Positions 52,515 to 60,607 of a stretch of 64,000 nucleotides of DNA are shown here, in pieces. This DNA is from Eubacterium sp. GTDB lineage: Bacteria; Bacillota; Clostridia; Lachnospirales; Lachnospiraceae. The position numbers were made by a program, and so were the translations under genes. The stretch is taken from positions 1-64,000 of the forward strand of contig JAGBBZ010000006.1 of NCBI GenBank assembly GCA_017938215.1, given 5' to 3'. Numbering within the stretch: position 1 is the stretch's first letter; each line of letters starts with the position of its first letter. The notes beneath the pieces were generated by a model that did no database searches, was not told the DNA's origin, and worked only from the letters and a program-made list of their open reading frames with translations.

Positions 52515-55500
52515 ATGAGATTAGATGAAGTGATAAACATAGATAAACGATATCAAAATTCCATCAATTTAAAACTGGATGCGGGAAAAAATGAATTCAT
52601 TCAGCAATACATCCCAACGCAGGCGTCCGTTCGTATTTTATCTCGATATCTTCAGGATATTTATGAAGAGGGAAAAGAGAAGTCGACGCTATTGGTGGGA
52701 CCCTATGGGAAAGGGAAGTCGCATCTTTTGTTGGTGTTGCTTCGTTTGCTTCAGGACATGGATTCCGCGGAGGCGACAGCATTGATTAGGAAATGTGCCA
52801 ACGTGGATGCAGAGTTTGGCGCTAAGCTAAAAACGCATCAAAAGAAGCCTGTAAAGTTGATGCCGGTTATCGTATCTTTCGGGCGAGAGAGTTTGGAAGC
52901 TTCGTATCGCATGGCTATGATTCGTTCCTTGACGATGTTTGGGTTGGATGAATTGGTGCCAGACAGCTACTATTCTGTGGCGCTGGGTACCATTGACAAA
53001 TGGAAAAAGGAATATCCGGAAACCTATGGGACATTTGTTTCCATGCTTGGGGAATCCAAGGCATTGGAATTGGTTAACGGATTGAAGAAAAATAGAAAAG
53101 AAAGTCTTGAAAAATTTCGGGAAATTCATCCGAAATTAACCTCGGGAAGTCGTTTTGAACCGTTGATCGAAACCGATGTTCCGAAGATGTTTCAGGAAGT
53201 TACGTTGCTGTTGCAACGAAATTATGGATACGACGGAATTGTCATTGTCTTTGATGAATTTAGTAAATTCATGGAGGGTGAAAGCAAGGCAAATGTGTCA
53301 AAGGATATGGCGCTTGTGCAGGAAATGTGTGAATTGGCGCAAAATTCCAAGGAATATAAGATTTATCACATCTGCGTGGCACACAAAAGCATCAAGGAAT
53401 ATGCTGGCTATCTTTCCCGTGAAGTAATCAATGTATTTACGGGAGTGGATGGACGAATCCAAGAAGTGTTTTTTGATACCTTCGAGAAGAATAATTATGA
53501 ATTAATACAAAATGTAATCGAGAAAAAGGGACCATTTGACAAGTATTACAAAGAGTTAAATACAAAGATTTTAGCGAAGAGTTTTAATCTGGCGACCTTT
53601 GAAAATGATTTTGAATCAAGGGAAGAGTTTCAGGAAATTGTTCTGCGTGGATGTCATCCAATGACGCCACTTACCACCTATCTGCTTTTGAAAGTGAGTG
53701 CACAGATTGGGCAGAATGAACGCTCATTGATTACCTTTTTGGCAAATAAGGAAGAACATACACTGGCAAGCTATATCGAGGAAGAAAGCCTGGCAGGTTC
53801 CTTTGTGTACCCAGACCGCATCTTTGACTACTTTGCGCCGATTTTGAAAAAGGATATTCAAAACCAGAGAAATCACAATGAGTGGCAAAAGACTGTGGTG
53901 GCGTTGGCAGATGCAGAGACGCCAGAGGAACAACAGGTGTTGAAGACCATCTGCATGATTCGTATTGCTGGTGTGGCGGAGCGAATCGAAGCCAAAGAGG
54001 AAACTTTGGGAATTGCGTTGAATCGCTCCCGGGAGGAGATGCGTGAAATCCTGCAGAGAATGCTGAAAAAGGAAATGATCTTGTATCGTGAAAAGCTTTC
54101 TTCTTATGTCATTCGTCAAAAAATCGACGTGGATATCGAAGAACGACTTTCCGCAGTGGAAAATACACAATTAAACCGTGTGTCTATGGGAACGGAATTA
54201 GCGAAGTTAGATCATCGGAAATACGAGTTGCCACGACGTTATAATCATACCTATGAGATGACAAGGTATTTCACCTATTGTTTTGTGGAAGTGGAGGATT
54301 TTCTCAAGGATAAAAGAGGAACGTTTTTGGCGGATGTGGAAGGAAATCGTCAGCCGGATGGACAGATATTGTTGCTGATTGATCGTCAGGGAAACCGAGA
54401 AGAATTGGTACAGAAAAAGGTGGCTGGGTTAAAGAATCCACGCCTAGTCGTTTTATATCCGAAAAAGGCATTTGATGTGGATGAGATTGTGAAACGATTG
54501 TTGGCAATCGGTATTATGACAAAGGATTCGGAAAGCATCAATGCAGACAACGTTTTGCTGGAAGAACTAGCGATCCTAGAGGAAGAATATCGCTACAAAT
54601 TAAATACCATGTTAGACGATTTGTATCTGCCGGAAAAGGGCGTGTGCCAATTGTTTTATTGTGGTACCTGGAATACAGAAAATCTTAATGAAGGCTTGAG
54701 TCAAATATGCGAAAGCTATTATGGTAAGACACCCCGCATCAATCATGAGCTGGTGAACCGAAAGCAAGTTACCGCCCAGATTCGCAAGGCAAGAGGGAAT
54801 GTAATGGAGCGCATCCTTGATGGACAATCCTGCGAGGATTGGCGACAGGGAACCAGCGCGGAGGCGACGATTTATCGTGCCACTTTGTTGCACACAGGAG
54901 TGGATAAAGAGAATACTCAGAAAAAGTCATCTAAAGATGTGGAGCAGATGCGGAAAATTATACGAAATTTCATTGCAGAGGCAGATGGGAATAGCGTATG
55001 TTTTGCGGAGTTGTATGAGAAATTAAAAGGAAAGAAACTGGGCATGCGAGAAGGTATTATACCGATTTTTCTTGCGTGGGAATTGTCGTTAATAGAGGGA
55101 TTGGCTGTGGTGTATTACACCGGTGGTTCGGATTCGATGGGGCAAGAGTTAGTTCTTAGTGCCACAGTCCTTGATGCTGTGACAGAAAGTCCAAAGGATT
55201 ATTCTCTTTACTTGGAAAAAGGAACCATCGAGAAGGAAACCTATCTGGCACAGTTGGAGAAGCTTTTTGACTGTGATTCCAAGATGAGAATGTCCGAACG
55301 CTTGTATACGTTAGTGGAGACGATGCAACGCTGGTTTTTGGAATTACCATTATGTACCGTAAATGCATTTGCAAAGCATAAGGAATATGGTGGGTTGTGC
55401 AATGCACTCCGAGAGCGATTTTTAAATCCTCGGGAGTTTGTATTTGCGAAATTAGGTAAGATATTTGGAGAAAACAGACTGTCGGAATTGGTTGTTTTGG

Positions 55501-56057
55501 TGACAGGCGCAAAGCGAGAAATGGAGCTATATTATGGTGAACAGATCGCCAAGGTGGAGCAGCACGTGCGACAAATCATGGGACTAGCGGAAGGTTCCTT
55601 ACACTCAGAATTAGTGAGTTGGCATCACCGTTACAAAGACAATGTTCGCAGTGTAATACTATCCACAACCAGCGAGCGAATTCTGGGATTTACCGCTAAT
55701 CCATCTTCGCGAAATGAGGAGCATATCATCAATGAATTAGCCAAAATTTTAACAGGTTTTTATGTCAGTGATTGGCGGGATGAGTCCATTCAGTTGTTTG
55801 AAAAGCAATTGAAAGAAGTGGTGAAGGAAGTTGCCACGGAACGCAAGGAATCGGTGGAAGGGAAACGCCATCTTTCCTTTACCGGAAGCGATGGAACCAA
55901 GGTGGAAAAATACGTGGAACAGGCAGAAGAGGATGCGGTTTATCAATTTATGACGGCGGCTCTTCACGATGCCATCGATGAGTTTGGCGATAGCCTACAG
56001 AAGGAGCAGAAAATCGCAGCCTGTCTAGAAGTGTTAGAACAGTTGATTCAGAATTAG
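52515..56057 (+). CDS. sspC: SspC-like large P-loop ATPase
   Basis: A 1180-residue cytoplasmic protein. Walker A is GPYGKGKS at residues 62-69 (TLLVGPYGKGKSHLLLVLLR), and Walker B is IVIVFDEFSKFMEG near residue 243. Length, the early P-loop and its place between DUF4007 and cysteine desulfurase genes fit SspC, the ATPase of the single-strand phosphorothioation machinery. BrxC/PglY proteins of BREX have a similar layout, but no PglZ or PglX is present. The C-terminal third has no recognisable motif. ATG 52515 follows GAGGCAACC. The stop lies within the double-hairpin repeat at 56058. Confidence 0.78.
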   Translation: MRLDEVINIDKRYQNSINLKLDAGKNEFIQQYIPTQASVRILSRYLQDIYEEGKEKSTLLVGPYGKGKSHLLLVLLRLLQDMDSAEATALIRKCANVDAEFGAKLKTHQKKPVKLMPVIVSFGRESLEASYRMAMIRSLTMFGLDELVPDSYYSVALGTIDKWKKEYPETYGTFVSMLGESKALELVNGLKKNRKESLEKFREIHPKLTSGSRFEPLIETDVPKMFQEVTLLLQRNYGYDGIVIVFDEFSKFMEGESKANVSKDMALVQEMCELAQNSKEYKIYHICVAHKSIKEYAGYLSREVINVFTGVDGRIQEVFFDTFEKNNYELIQNVIEKKGPFDKYYKELNTKILAKSFNLATFENDFESREEFQEIVLRGCHPMTPLTTYLLLKVSAQIGQNERSLITFLANKEEHTLASYIEEESLAGSFVYPDRIFDYFAPILKKDIQNQRNHNEWQKTVVALADAETPEEQQVLKTICMIRIAGVAERIEAKEETLGIALNRSREEMREILQRMLKKEMILYREKLSSYVIRQKIDVDIEERLSAVENTQLNRVSMGTELAKLDHRKYELPRRYNHTYEMTRYFTYCFVEVEDFLKDKRGTFLADVEGNRQPDGQILLLIDRQGNREELVQKKVAGLKNPRLVVLYPKKAFDVDEIVKRLLAIGIMTKDSESINADNVLLEELAILEEEYRYKLNTMLDDLYLPEKGVCQLFYCGTWNTENLNEGLSQICESYYGKTPRINHELVNRKQVTAQIRKARGNVMERILDGQSCEDWRQGTSAEATIYRATLLHTGVDKENTQKKSSKDVEQMRKIIRNFIAEADGNSVCFAELYEKLKGKKLGMREGIIPIFLAWELSLIEGLAVVYYTGGSDSMGQELVLSATVLDAVTESPKDYSLYLEKGTIEKETYLAQLEKLFDCDSKMRMSERLYTLVETMQRWFLELPLCTVNAFAKHKEYGGLCNALRERFLNPREFVFAKLGKIFGENRLSELVVLVTGAKREMELYYGEQIAKVEQHVRQIMGLAEGSLHSELVSWHHRYKDNVRSVILSTTSERILGFTANPSSRNEEHIINELAKILTGFYVSDWRDESIQLFEKQLKEVVKEVATERKESVEGKRHLSFTGSDGTKVEKYVEQAEEDAVYQFMTAALHDAIDEFGDSLQKEQKIAACLEVLEQLIQN

Positions 56058-56106
56058 GGAGGCAAGGCGAGTAAGCTCGCCTGAAAAGTTTGCTTCGCAA
56101 ACTTTA
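56058..56106 (+). repeat. Double-hairpin repeat, copy 2 (before sspA)
   Basis: After GGAGGCA, stem 1 is AGGCGAG (56065-56071) with CTCGCCT (56076-56082). Stem 2 is AAAGTTTGC (56085-56093) with GCAAACTTT (56097-56105) around a TTC loop. Compared with the copy before ileS, most stem differences are compensated. The true ribosome site AAGGAGG lies downstream at 56117. Confidence 0.8.
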
Positions 56107-56127
56107 TGCGAAAAACAAGGAGGATAA

Positions 56128-57279
56128 ATGATATATCTGGATAATGCGGCAACGACGTTTCCGAAGCCGGAAGCCGTGTGGGATACATATGAATATTGGC
56201 AGCGTAACGCTTGTGTCAATGCTGGACGAGGGGGCTATAAAAGCGCCCGTCAAGCCAGTGAGATGATCGCGGAAACCCGAGAAAAAATCGCTGGTTATGT
56301 CGGAGCTGCGCTGGCAGAGGATGTAGTATTTACCTCTTCGGCAACCATGGCAGCTAACGTGGTGTTACAGGGACTTTCGTTGTCATCGGGAGACATCGTA
56401 TATGTGTCGCCTTACGAGCACAATGCCATCATGCGAACGCTCCATGCACTGGAGGAGCGCAAAGGAATCGTGGTGCGGGTGTTACCGGTAGATTCCCACG
56501 GCAGAATGGATATGGATGAGGCACGTACCTGTTTTGAAAAAGAAGTGCCACGTCTAATATGTGTGACTCAGGTAAGCAACGTAACGGGATACTGCCTGCC
56601 GTATTATGAACTTTTTACTTTGGCAAAAAAGTACGATGCTGTGACGGTGTTAGATAGTGCCCAGGGCTTGGGTGTACTGCCGGTTCATGTACTGGAAGAG
56701 AAGATTGATTTTCTTTTATTTGCCGGGCATAAGAATCTGTACGGACCTTTTGGTGTCGGTGGATTTGTCAATGGCTCAGGAATGGACTTGGAGCCTGTAA
56801 TACTAGGTGGTAATGGAAGTGATTCGCTGAATCTGGATTTGCCGGAAAAGGGAATCGAACGCTATGAAATCGGAAGTCCAAATCTGCCAGCCATGGCAGC
56901 GTTGGGGAAAGCGGTGGAATTGGTGGTTTCTGAACACGAGAAACGCTTACAACATGAGCGACGGTTGCTGAGTCTTTTACAGGAGAAGTTGGAAGTGATA
57001 CCAGGGGTTGTGGTGTTTGGAACTGAATTATCGCTGGAAGAGCGAGTGGGGATTTTGTCCTTTGCTTGCGAACGATACACGTCCGAGGACTTAGGGATGA
57101 TACTGGACGAGGATTTTGACATCGCAGTGAGAACCGGATATCATTGTGCGCCGCTGGTGCATGATGTGATCGGAAGTAAAGCGTATGGGGGAACGGTACG
57201 CGTGGGAGTGTCGATGTTTACAGTGGAAAAGGAAGTGGACGCCTTGGTGGAGGCGGTGAAGGAACTGATGGAGGAATGA
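56128..57279 (+). CDS. sspA: SspA-like cysteine desulfurase (aminotransferase class V)
   Basis: A 383-residue PLP enzyme that takes sulfur from cysteine as an enzyme persulfide. IYLDNAATTFPKPEAVWD is the family start, the PLP lysine is K202 in LLFAGHKNLYGPFG, and the sulfur-carrying Cys is C340 in RTGYHCAPLVH. Position inside the ssp operon makes it the sulfur donor for DNA phosphorothioation. In many Ssp hosts a genomic IscS-type enzyme does this. CAAGGAGGATAA precedes the ATG. The DUF262 gene starts four bases after the stop. Confidence 0.88.
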   Translation: MIYLDNAATTFPKPEAVWDTYEYWQRNACVNAGRGGYKSARQASEMIAETREKIAGYVGAALAEDVVFTSSATMAANVVLQGLSLSSGDIVYVSPYEHNAIMRTLHALEERKGIVVRVLPVDSHGRMDMDEARTCFEKEVPRLICVTQVSNVTGYCLPYYELFTLAKKYDAVTVLDSAQGLGVLPVHVLEEKIDFLLFAGHKNLYGPFGVGGFVNGSGMDLEPVILGGNGSDSLNLDLPEKGIERYEIGSPNLPAMAALGKAVELVVSEHEKRLQHERRLLSLLQEKLEVIPGVVVFGTELSLEERVGILSFACERYTSEDLGMILDEDFDIAVRTGYHCAPLVHDVIGSKAYGGTVRVGVSMFTVEKEVDALVEAVKELMEE

Positions 57280-57282
57280 GAT

Positions 57283-59553
57283 ATGGATTTAAAAGGAGCA
57301 AAACTTCGTAATGTTAACAATTTGTGTGCAGATATTGAGTCGGATGGTTGCATGCCAATGAAAATTAACATTCCGTGTTATCAACGACCATATAGTTGGG
57401 AAACAAAGCATATTACAAATTTAATAATAGATTTTCAAAAAAATAAGAGCGAAAATCAGAATGAGGAATATTTTATTGGTTCCGTTGTGTTGGTAAAGGG
57501 TGCGCAAGGGACAGAATGGCAGGACGTAATAGATGGTCAGCAAAGACTAACAACAATATTTTTGTTAAACTATTTAAAATTTATTACACTTAGAGCATAT
57601 ATTGAAGAATTAATAGGAATAAAGAAAATAAACTTGGCGGGACATTTAACAAATCTAGAAAAGTGTTACAAGTATTTGCTTGGAACGACAAAATGCGATA
57701 GCTTTCCAAAATTACGCGAAGATATTATGGAAAAATTAGATAAGTTAAATGAAGTTCAGGAAGAAGATAAGGATGAATTCTATTCAGATATACTAAAACA
57801 GTATCAGAGCGAAGTTGGTTTGCCGAAAAAGGATTTGACAGATATGGAGTGTTATAAAAGAAGTTATAGGACTAAGTTATATAACATGTTAGATTCCGAT
57901 CAATTAGTATTGTCATATAATCGAAGCTCGTATAATAGCAGATTGAAAGAAGCATTGTCAAATATTATGATTTTGGTTTCAAAAGATAGTGATCCGGAAT
58001 TTGTAAATTCATATGAGGGTGAGGATGCGGTTGTTGTACAGTATATTAATGCGATGAAAACAGAATTTGAAGTTCTTAAGGAAATGATTATATGTGAGGA
58101 GATTGAACCGTTAGAAAATGCAAAGAATATGATATTGGCCATTGATGAAATGCTTGTTAATATCAAATTTTGTGCAATTATAACAGGAAATGACAAAGAT
58201 GCCTACACTTTGTTCGAAGTGTTAAATGACCGTGCCTTAAAAATTGTAGATTTGGATTTGATTAAAAATCTATATTATAAGGAGTATTGTACAAAATCTG
58301 GAGATGATGATGATGTAATTGATAAGAATATTGAGATGCTGGATAAATTGTGGGGAGATAAGATTTTTGCACCTACATTAAAACAGGGACATGAAAAATT
58401 AATATCTTATCTTGGAACGGTTTATCTTACAGCAGATGAGGAATTACACATGAATAAGGTGGAGAAATATCGAGAAATTTTGGAAGATAAACACCTATGT
58501 ACATTTGATAAGACAAGTAGAAAATATAAATATGATAATGTAAGAAACGATATAGAAGTTTATCAGATGATAAAGCTAATTGTCGATGAGTATAAACTTG
58601 CAATTAATAGAAAGCCAAAGGCTGCAATAAAAGCAGAATGTGATATAAAAAAATCAATTACATACAAGACATTTCATTTACTTAATGCTCTTGATTTAGA
58701 CGGAGTTATTCCTGCATTAAGTAATATTATTGTAAAAAAATTTAGAAATGACTATGTAAATAATGGAAAGCAAGCGGGAATAAATGAGTTTAAAGATTAT
58801 ATAAACAGAATAGCAGATGATTGTGGACATAGTGTGGATGAGTTTATGGATATTCATGAGCTGGCATATGAATTATGGAAGTCAGCTTTATATGCAAAAG
58901 ATCATAAACGACCAAGAGAATTGGCAAAAATAGTTATTAAAAATGTCAATGATTCTTCTTATGCAATTGATAATGTAGTAATTAGTAATATGCTTTCAAA
59001 TCAAATGTTGAAAGAGTTTGATAAGTGGACGGAGGATTGGCAATATTCTGGTGAAAAGGGTAATTTGAAGATTAAGATTTTGTTTATCCATTTATTCAAG
59101 ATGAACAAAATTGGAGATGTGTTGAAATTACAACCAAGTATACATGCGTTTACAACGGATGAGATACAGTTAGATCATTTGGAAGCAGACAATCCGAGTG
59201 ACATATGTTTGGAAAAATATTTTACACCAAAAGATCCTAATGAACGACGAGAAAAATATGTTAGTGGTCTTGGTAATTTTATGATTCTTGATGATAAGAA
59301 TAATGTTTTTAAGAATAACAAACCATTATACGATGCGTTAGGAGATTACAATAATATGTGTACTAAGCATTGGCTAATAGAAGAGGTAAAAGAACTTCTT
59401 GATAGCAATATGTATTCTCGAACAGTTAAAATAATTAATACAGATTTCCGTGTGCCTAATGAGGAGTTTTTTACTGAGCGAAGAACAAGGTTAAAGAAGT
59501 ATTTCAAGGCAATGTTGAAAATGGAATTGAAAGATAGTGATGTGACATTATAA
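57283..59553 (+). CDS. sspE: SspE-like DUF262 restriction effector
   Basis: A 756-residue protein. The N-terminal DUF262 motifs are INIPCYQRPYSWE and DVIDGQQRLTTIFLLN (DGQQR at 84-88), the nucleotide-hydrolysis and phosphorothioate-sensing signature of SspE and GmrS. The C-terminus has a DUF1524 HNH-like nuclease: IQLDHLEADNPSD (H632), then SGLGNFMILDDKNN. In Ssp systems SspE attacks unmodified phage DNA. Codon use is markedly more AT-rich (many AAA, ATA, TTA) than in the four preceding genes, suggesting a separate origin. The start follows GGAGGAATGAGAT. A terminator lies at 59604. Confidence 0.82.
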   Translation: MDLKGAKLRNVNNLCADIESDGCMPMKINIPCYQRPYSWETKHITNLIIDFQKNKSENQNEEYFIGSVVLVKGAQGTEWQDVIDGQQRLTTIFLLNYLKFITLRAYIEELIGIKKINLAGHLTNLEKCYKYLLGTTKCDSFPKLREDIMEKLDKLNEVQEEDKDEFYSDILKQYQSEVGLPKKDLTDMECYKRSYRTKLYNMLDSDQLVLSYNRSSYNSRLKEALSNIMILVSKDSDPEFVNSYEGEDAVVVQYINAMKTEFEVLKEMIICEEIEPLENAKNMILAIDEMLVNIKFCAIITGNDKDAYTLFEVLNDRALKIVDLDLIKNLYYKEYCTKSGDDDDVIDKNIEMLDKLWGDKIFAPTLKQGHEKLISYLGTVYLTADEELHMNKVEKYREILEDKHLCTFDKTSRKYKYDNVRNDIEVYQMIKLIVDEYKLAINRKPKAAIKAECDIKKSITYKTFHLLNALDLDGVIPALSNIIVKKFRNDYVNNGKQAGINEFKDYINRIADDCGHSVDEFMDIHELAYELWKSALYAKDHKRPRELAKIVIKNVNDSSYAIDNVVISNMLSNQMLKEFDKWTEDWQYSGEKGNLKIKILFIHLFKMNKIGDVLKLQPSIHAFTTDEIQLDHLEADNPSDICLEKYFTPKDPNERREKYVSGLGNFMILDDKNNVFKNNKPLYDALGDYNNMCTKHWLIEEVKELLDSNMYSRTVKIINTDFRVPNEEFFTERRTRLKKYFKAMLKMELKDSDVTL

Positions 59554-59603
59554 TAGTCATGTTTTTTCGGAAGAGATCCTGTATATAAAGTATAATCTAA
59601 AAT

Positions 59604-59647
59604 GTGTTACCTGCATAGTGAAAATAATCGCAGGTGACACTTTTTTT
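59604..59647 (+). terminator. Terminator after sspE (repeat copy 1)
   Basis: GTGTTACCTGC at 59604-59614 pairs with GCAGGTGACAC at 59630-59640, followed by seven T. A related hairpin with the same AGTGAAAA loop lies at 59988. Confidence 0.85.
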
Positions 59648-59719
59648 CAGTATGAAATTATTTGACCTGTAACTTAAAAAGAGTTACCAGTATAAAAACT
59701 TGATATAGAGGTGATTGTG

Positions 59720-60005
59720 ATGAACAAATATCTGGAACAGACATTTCAGCAAAAGATAACGGTTCAAAAGTATGATATGCGGATGAAGTTACCATTGATG
59801 TATAAAAAATTGTAATATCTACTTGGCATAAATTGGCAATTTGGAGTTCTTAGTGGCAAAGCTATTGCACGCTATTAATCTATTTGCAATCAGGAAACAA
59901 CAACGTCAGATGGAGCTGGGGATAGGTTTGCGTTGCGTATTATATATTATATCTCAAGTAGATGAATTATTATGCAAAGGGAAAAATGTGTTACCAGCGG
60001 AGTGA
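59720..60005 (+). pseudogene. Decayed gene remnant in two frames
   Basis: A good ribosome site (GAGGTGATTGTG) precedes ATG 59720, which opens a 31-residue frame beginning MNKYLEQTFQQKITVQKYDM and stopping at 59815. A second frame, 59832-60005 (57 residues, containing AIRKQQRQMELGIGLRCVLY), continues in another phase. From memory the two pieces resemble the N-terminal and middle parts of one Lachnospiraceae hypothetical protein, so I read this as a frameshifted and truncated gene. The remainder is cut off at the hairpin starting at 59988. Confidence 0.5.
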
Positions 60006-60033
60006 AAAATGTTCGCTAGGTAGCACTTTTTTT
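59988..60033 (+). terminator. Second terminator of the same repeat type (copy 2)
   Basis: GTGTTACC (59988-59995) pairs with GGTAGCAC (60019-60026, one wobble) and AGCG (59996-59999) with CGCT (60014-60017), then seven T. It overlaps the last codons of the decayed gene. Confidence 0.8.
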
Positions 60034-60133
60034 CACAACAGAGGAAAGTGTTATATACTAATAAATAATACCGAGCATACGCTTGAGATAACAAGAAAAG
60101 CATCATAAGAGTATTTAAGGAGATATAGCTAGT

Positions 60134-60280
60134 ATGAAACGATTTAATGACTTTGTTGAAGAACAGCTGCAAGATGAAGAGTTCAAAAATGAATATGAAA
60201 ATATTCAACCAGAGTTAGATGTTATCGGAACGATGATTGAAAAAACGATTCAAAGGCAAGATACTTCAATATGTGATTAA
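60134..60280 (+). CDS. 48-residue fragment resembling the start of a HigA-type antitoxin
   Basis: The open frame from ATG 60134, after TAAGGAGATATAGCTAGT, encodes MKRFNDFVEEQLQDEEFKNE and continues YENIQPELDVIGTMIEK, stopping after 48 residues. The sequence FNDF.EEQL.DEEFK.EYE...PE matches the N-terminal extension of XRE/HigA-type antitoxins, which normally run on into a helix-turn-helix of about 55 residues. Here that domain is missing, and no toxin gene is nearby. It is probably a truncated remnant, though it may still be translated. Confidence 0.5.
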   Translation: MKRFNDFVEEQLQDEEFKNEYENIQPELDVIGTMIEKTIQRQDTSICD

Positions 60281-60313
60281 GAGTACTATCGAACGACAGA
60301 GGAGGGGTACGAT

Positions 60314-60487
60314 ATGTGTAAAGCAGTTGAAGATATGAGGAAAGAGTGTGAGCGAAATGGTTCAGACCAAATCAATCTTCTCAATGAAAAGCTCATGACA
60401 GACAATCGATTTGAGAATCTGAAACGCTCGATTACCGATCGACTGTTCCAGCAACAATTGATGGCGGAGTATCGAATCGGTCAGTAG
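60314..60487 (+). CDS. 57-residue small protein
   Basis: ATG 60314 has a very strong ribosome site (GAGGAGGGG) seven bases upstream. The product starts MCKAVEDMRKECERNGSDQI and ends LMAEYRIGQ; it is charged and helical. The MC.A.EDMR.E start is one I recall at the C-terminal ends of PD-(D/E)XK nuclease-transposase (Rpn-type) proteins and on small Lachnospiraceae proteins, so it may be a fragment. No function is assigned. It lies just before the terminator shared with the leftward pbuX gene. Confidence 0.5.
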   Translation: MCKAVEDMRKECERNGSDQINLLNEKLMTDNRFENLKRSITDRLFQQQLMAEYRIGQ

Positions 60488-60518
60488 AAGTATACGTAAG
60501 TTATCTTTCTTTTTTAAA

Positions 60519-60593
60519 AAAAATCCCCCTCAGATGTCTTAACTCGCTACCTTTCGGCAGCTCAGATATAAGACAATTCCGAGGGGGATTTTT
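60519..60593 (-). terminator. Terminator of the xpt-pbuX operon (bidirectional)
   Basis: AAAAATCCCCCTC at 60519-60531 pairs with GAGGGGGATTTTT at 60581-60593. An inner stem GTCTTA/TAAGAC extends it. On the minus strand a run of T residues follows, closing pbuX. Confidence 0.88.
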
Positions 60594-60607
60594 ATCTTCA
60601 AAAGATC

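Noticed and set aside
49950-56057. BREX-type system (a PAPS-reductase-like protein plus a large ATPase occurs in one BREX type)
   Set aside because: No PglZ, PglX or BrxL is present, while DUF4007, cysteine desulfurase and DUF262 neighbours fit Ssp.
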